A stretch of DNA of 64,000 nt from the NCBI GenBank assembly GCA_964615095.1, contig CAZTPX010000012.1, positions 44,892 through 108,891 on the forward strand, written 5' to 3'. Position numbers and translations under genes: made by a program. The stretch is from JANXQG01 sp964615095 (lineage in GTDB: Bacteria > Planctomycetota > Planctomycetia > Pirellulales > Thermoguttaceae). The notes under the pieces were generated by a model that had not been told where the DNA came from, searched no databases, and worked only from the letters and a program-made list of their open reading frames with translations. Below, piece after piece: positions 60,696 to 64,000 of this stretch (position 1 is the stretch's first letter; each line of letters begins with the position of its first letter).

Positions 60696-63377
60696 GTGAT
60701 TGTCGCCAGATTCGCAGTGGCTTGTAGTTTAGGGGCGGCATGGATGCTGTCGAGCGCGTCTGCGGTGCAGGCCGCGAATAGCTACAATTGGTCTGTGACT
60801 TCGGGCACTTGGTCGGTCGCCAACAACTGGTCGCCGACCGGGTTGCCCACTTCAGCCGACGCTGCCCTTATCCAGAACGGCGGGACGGCGACGATCAGCC
60901 AGACGAATGCCGTTTGCTACACTTTGGCTCTCGGAGGCAGCGGCACCGGCGCGGTGCAGATGACCGGCGGCAGCCTCGCCGTGGGAAACGCCGAGTATGT
61001 CGGCTCCGCCAACACGGGCGCGTTCGTTCAATCGGGTGGGACAAACGGAGTTACGCCCGACCTCTATCTTGGTTCCGTCTCCGGTGTTTCGGGCAGCTAC
61101 TCCCTGAGCAGCTCCGGCGTGTTGTACGCGACCAACGAATACGTGGGTTATTCCGGCGGCGGCACGCTAAATCAGACGGGCGGAACCAATAGCACGAGTT
61201 GCCTGTATCTGAGCAACGCCTCGACGGCGCAAGGCACGTATATCCTGGGCGGAGGTTTACTCTCCGCGTCCGGCAGCGAGAACGTGGGCTACGCCGCCGC
61301 CGGCACGTTCAACCAGACGGGCGGAACGAATGCCACGTACTGGCTTTCCCTGGGCAACACCGCGGCGACGGGCAGCTACAGTCTCAGCGCGGGCCTGCTC
61401 TCCGCATCCAACGGCTCGGAGTACGTGGGCTATGCCGGCGGCGGCACATTGAACCAGTCGGGCGGCACCAACGCTGTCGGCGCGCTTTTCATAGGCAACG
61501 CCGCGGCCGCGCCGGGTATTTACACGCTCGGCGCGGGCCTGCTCTCCGCGTCCAACGCCTCCGAGTACGTGGGCTACGCCGGCAGCGGCACGCTGAACCA
61601 GTCGGGCGGCACGAACAATGTCTTCAGCCTATATCTCGCCTATAGCGGCACGGGGGCCACGGGCAAGTACACCCTTAGCAGTTCGGGCCTGCTTTCGGCG
61701 GTCAACGAGTACGTCGGCATTTACTCCTCGGCCGGCACGTTGAACCAGACGGGCGGCACAAACCAGGTGACCTATCTGGGCATCGGCAGCGAAGGCTGCT
61801 ATCAACTTGGCGGCGGCACGCTCCAGGTCAATAGCATGGTCAATCAAGGCCTGATTGATGGAACCGGCAGCAACGGTCTGTTCCTGGCCGGGACCGGCTC
61901 GATCCTCGATCTCTCCCAGGGAACGATCGAGAACCCCGGTTTGATATCGTTGACGGTCAGCGCCAACTCTTTGTTGATCGTGCCCAAGGGCTTCAATTCG
62001 AGCCTTTTCCACAGTTTCAACGTCAGCAGCCTGGCGCTGACACACACGATCGGCACGACCCTGACGGTGGCGGTCGGGCAGGGTTTCTCGGGCATTGGTT
62101 CGCTGACCGATTCCGTGTCGTGCCAGGGATGGATCTCGGCGACTCCCGGCGGTTGGATCAACCTCAGCGGCGGTGTTTCCGTCGCCGGCACAGGCAGCGT
62201 CGGCTTGGGCAGCGGGAATTATATCGTCAACAACACCTCGTCGGGCATCAGCGGCGGATCGCTCGCGGCGGCCGCCGGCTATGTCGGTTACTCGGGTACG
62301 GGCAGTTTCAACCAGGCGGGCGGCACGAACACCCTTTCCAGCGGGCTTGTCCTGGGCAGCGGCACAGGCGATGCGGGTGCCTATACCCTCAGCGGCGCGG
62401 CGGTGCTCAACGCGTCGTCGGAGCAAGTGGGGCTGTCGGGCAGCGGCACATTCACTCAATCGGGCGGAAGCAACAACGTGAGCGGCGCTTTGTATATTGC
62501 CCAGGGCCTTGGGTCCGTTGCCACCTACAGCTTCAGCAATGCGGGTTTACTCGTAGCGAACACGGAATATATCGGCTACACCGGTGCCGGCGTCTTGAGG
62601 CAGACGGGCGGGACGAACAACGTGAGCTCCGCGCTTTACGTCGGCTACAGTACAGGCGGGACCGGCGGCACGTACAACCTCGGCGGTTCAGGGTCGCTTT
62701 CGGCGCCCGACGAGTACATCGGTTGGCAAAATGCGGGCCTGTTCATGCAAACGGGCGGAACGAACGCCGCGGGCTCGCTTCTGCTCGGCTATTCCAGCAG
62801 CGGCACGTACGATCTCAATGGAGGCCTCCTGGTCGTGTCAGGGATTGGCACGTCCCGTTACGGCAAGTTCAGCCTGGGCGGCGGCACGCTCGAGGCCGGT
62901 CAATCGTTCTCCACCAGCCAGTCATTGACGCTCGCCAGCGGCAACGGCTACATCGATACCGGTAGTTACACGATCACGCTCTCGGGGTCGTTGTCCGGTT
63001 CCGGCGGGCTGGACAAGCTGGGCAGCGGCGAGTTGATTCTTAGCGGCAGCGGAAGTTACACCGGCGGCACGGAGGTCTCAGTCGGCACACTCGTGGTGAC
63101 CGATTCGAACGCCTTTGCCGGGGGAACCAGCCTGACTGTCGGCGCGGGCAGCGTTTTCCTTTTCGACCCTTCGCAGGCCGCCGGGCCGGTGATAGAATCG
63201 TCGCCTGCGGTGCAGGACAGCGCAGCCGCCGTGCCGGAACCGGGCATGCTCGCACTGCTGGCCGCCGGTGCAATCTCGGCCGCCTTCGCTTTTCGGCGGG
63301 TGTCGGCCAGACGTATGTGTAGGCGTAGGCCGCGACAAGCGCAGCGCAGTTCCGGCAGAGAAGAGCATCACACCTGA
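60696..63377 (+). CDS. PEP-CTERM surface protein with passenger-like beta-helix repeats
   Basis: The GTG at 60696 begins a signal peptide (RFAVACSLGAAWMLSSASAV), followed by repeats of about 40-50 residues such as EYVGYSGGGTLNQTGGTNST, predicted to form a beta-helix. The exosortase-type sorting signal is at about 846-866 (VPEPGMLALLAAGAISAAFA), then RR. Normally a PEP-CTERM protein ends soon after the basic residues, but here 27 more residues (RRVSARRMCRRRPRQAQRSS) follow, in part encoded by an inverted-repeat element. Exosortase cleavage would remove that tail. The exosortase gene is not in the window. The product is probably a surface or EPS-associated protein. Confidence 0.9.
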   Translation: MIVARFAVACSLGAAWMLSSASAVQAANSYNWSVTSGTWSVANNWSPTGLPTSADAALIQNGGTATISQTNAVCYTLALGGSGTGAVQMTGGSLAVGNAEYVGSANTGAFVQSGGTNGVTPDLYLGSVSGVSGSYSLSSSGVLYATNEYVGYSGGGTLNQTGGTNSTSCLYLSNASTAQGTYILGGGLLSASGSENVGYAAAGTFNQTGGTNATYWLSLGNTAATGSYSLSAGLLSASNGSEYVGYAGGGTLNQSGGTNAVGALFIGNAAAAPGIYTLGAGLLSASNASEYVGYAGSGTLNQSGGTNNVFSLYLAYSGTGATGKYTLSSSGLLSAVNEYVGIYSSAGTLNQTGGTNQVTYLGIGSEGCYQLGGGTLQVNSMVNQGLIDGTGSNGLFLAGTGSILDLSQGTIENPGLISLTVSANSLLIVPKGFNSSLFHSFNVSSLALTHTIGTTLTVAVGQGFSGIGSLTDSVSCQGWISATPGGWINLSGGVSVAGTGSVGLGSGNYIVNNTSSGISGGSLAAAAGYVGYSGTGSFNQAGGTNTLSSGLVLGSGTGDAGAYTLSGAAVLNASSEQVGLSGSGTFTQSGGSNNVSGALYIAQGLGSVATYSFSNAGLLVANTEYIGYTGAGVLRQTGGTNNVSSALYVGYSTGGTGGTYNLGGSGSLSAPDEYIGWQNAGLFMQTGGTNAAGSLLLGYSSSGTYDLNGGLLVVSGIGTSRYGKFSLGGGTLEAGQSFSTSQSLTLASGNGYIDTGSYTITLSGSLSGSGGLDKLGSGELILSGSGSYTGGTEVSVGTLVVTDSNAFAGGTSLTVGAGSVFLFDPSQAAGPVIESSPAVQDSAAAVPEPGMLALLAAGAISAAFAFRRVSARRMCRRRPRQAQRSSGREEHHT

Positions 63378-63571
63378 GAGTGTATGGAAGAAATGCCGAA
63401 AATGCCCGATTGTTGGAGTCCCACCTTTAGGCGGCGTTTTAAGGCATTCCGGCTAAAGGCGGGACTCCAACTCGCTCATTTCTTCCGAACGTTCTGATCG
63501 CCGGAACATTCAATATCGCCGACGTAGTCGCCATCATACCGGAACTGCGCTGCGCTTGTTCCGGCCTACGG
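63321..63571. repeat. Composite of two repeat families overlapping the PEP-CTERM gene 3' end
   Basis: An outer inverted repeat pairs about 63322-63358 with about 63536-63571 (core ACAAGCGCAGCGCAGTTCCG), the family also seen at 29211-29243. Inside it lies a copy of the TTGGAGTCCC hairpin (63384-63490). The left outer arm is inside the coding sequence of the PEP-CTERM protein. It looks like insertion of one element into another. Confidence 0.75.
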
Positions 63572-63618
63572 ATCTGCTAGAATAGAAACACTGACGATCT
63601 TCTGTCCAAGAAACCACT

Positions 63619-64000
63619 ATGCCTGCCCTCGAGTTGCAGCCCTACAAAGAATTGACCAGTGACGTCCTCACTGAGCGGATCCAGCGGGTCCGCGCCGACA
63701 TGGGCCGGCGGTTGTTGATCCTGGGACATCACTACCAGCAGGACGCGGTCATCGCCTTGGCCGATCTCCGCGGCGACAGCTTCCAACTCAGTTCGCTGGC
63801 CGCGGCCGAGGAGGAGTGTCGGGCAATCGCCTTCTGCGGCGTACATTTCATGGCGGAGACGGCCGACATCCTCGCAAATCGTCCCGAACAGGTCCAGCGT
63901 CGCGGTGGCCAGCGCGTGACGGTCGTCCTGCCCGACTTGAAGGCCGGCTGCTCGATGGCCGACATGGCCGCCATCGAGCAGGTGGAAGACTGCTGGGAGC
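63619..64000 (+). CDS. nadA: Quinolinate synthase, N-terminal part (cut by window end)
   Basis: NadA condenses iminoaspartate with dihydroxyacetone phosphate to quinolinate, in NAD synthesis, using a [4Fe-4S] cluster. The 127 codons present begin MPALELQPYKELTSDVLTER and include LLILGHHYQQDAVIALADLR, AIAFCGVHFMAETADILANR and LPDLKAGCSMADMAAIEQVE. The C-G-V-H-F and A-G-C-S-M-A-D blocks provide the first cluster cysteine and substrate contacts. The rest lies beyond the window. Confidence 0.93.
   Translation, partial: MPALELQPYKELTSDVLTERIQRVRADMGRRLLILGHHYQQDAVIALADLRGDSFQLSSLAAAEEECRAIAFCGVHFMAETADILANRPEQVQRRGGQRVTVVLPDLKAGCSMADMAAIEQVEDCWE

Noticed and set aside
1..64000. tRNA and rRNA genes
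   Set aside because: Read-through of the intergenic gaps showed no cloverleaf or rRNA-like segment; a covariance-model search would be decisive.

Overview
The window is high-GC bacterial chromosome, most likely from a planctomycete close to Pirellulales. The pointers are a secreted protein opening with an LEPR-XLL-type N terminus (58732), a PEP-CTERM protein with passenger-like repeats (60696), a short PheT without the usual tRNA-binding insert, many large secreted proteins, and intergenic DNA packed with hairpin repeats. The lineage is inferred; no rRNA or other phylogenetic marker lies in the window.

Layout. 1-690: repeat DNA and gene remnants. 691-1836: a Fic AMPylase-type protein. 11507 down to 1846 (minus strand): a five-gene operon of envelope proteins, three of whose junctions are 4-base ATGA or GTGA stop/start overlaps. 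11678-21277: secreted carbohydrate-related and propeller proteins plus a formylglycine-generating-enzyme-like lipoprotein. 21278-23400: a decayed island with a broken Y1-type transposase, an unrecognised gene and a radC stub. 23442-27736: pheT, pheS, rplT, rpmI. 28002: flotillin-like floA. 29540-33540: exopolysaccharide (EPS) genes (acetyltransferase, flippase, WecG/TagA transferase). 33831-39658: murE, murF, mraY, murG without murD or ftsW. 40141-41709: three tandem Hsp20 genes. 43616: PIN-PhoH ATPase. 45224-47774: a DUF2156 protein and a secreted metallopeptidase-like protein. 48787-50417: plsC-cdsA. 50581-58224: the main EPS block (glycosyltransferase, deacetylase, acetyltransferase, Wzz-like, O-antigen-ligase-like, priming sugar transferase). 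58732-63377: two large surface proteins. 63619 to the end: start of nadA.

The strongest new observation is regulatory. Three divided EPS loci (wecG/tagA at 32743, wzz-like at 54239, priming transferase at 57532) each carry a sigma-54 type -24/-12 element 44-48 bases before the start codon. Each also has an 18-bp palindrome of the form TGTTG-N8-CAACA about 95-110 bases further upstream. Second copies or degenerate second sites lie 21 or 44 bp away, that is on the same helical face. A fourth -24/-12 element precedes the divergent flippase. This looks like one RpoN/enhancer-binding-protein regulon controlling capsule or EPS export and probably the PEP-CTERM surface layer.

The second theme is repeat invasion. 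At least eight families of hairpin repeat occupy the intergenic gaps. Copies have entered genes in frame (a 28-bp perfect inverted repeat inside pheT, a low-complexity tract inside pheS), form the C termini of the O-antigen-ligase-like protein, the PEP-CTERM protein and a hypothetical protein, and lie at the start codons of mraY and the lipoprotein gene. Two copies of a 246-bp palindromic element are 28 kb apart.
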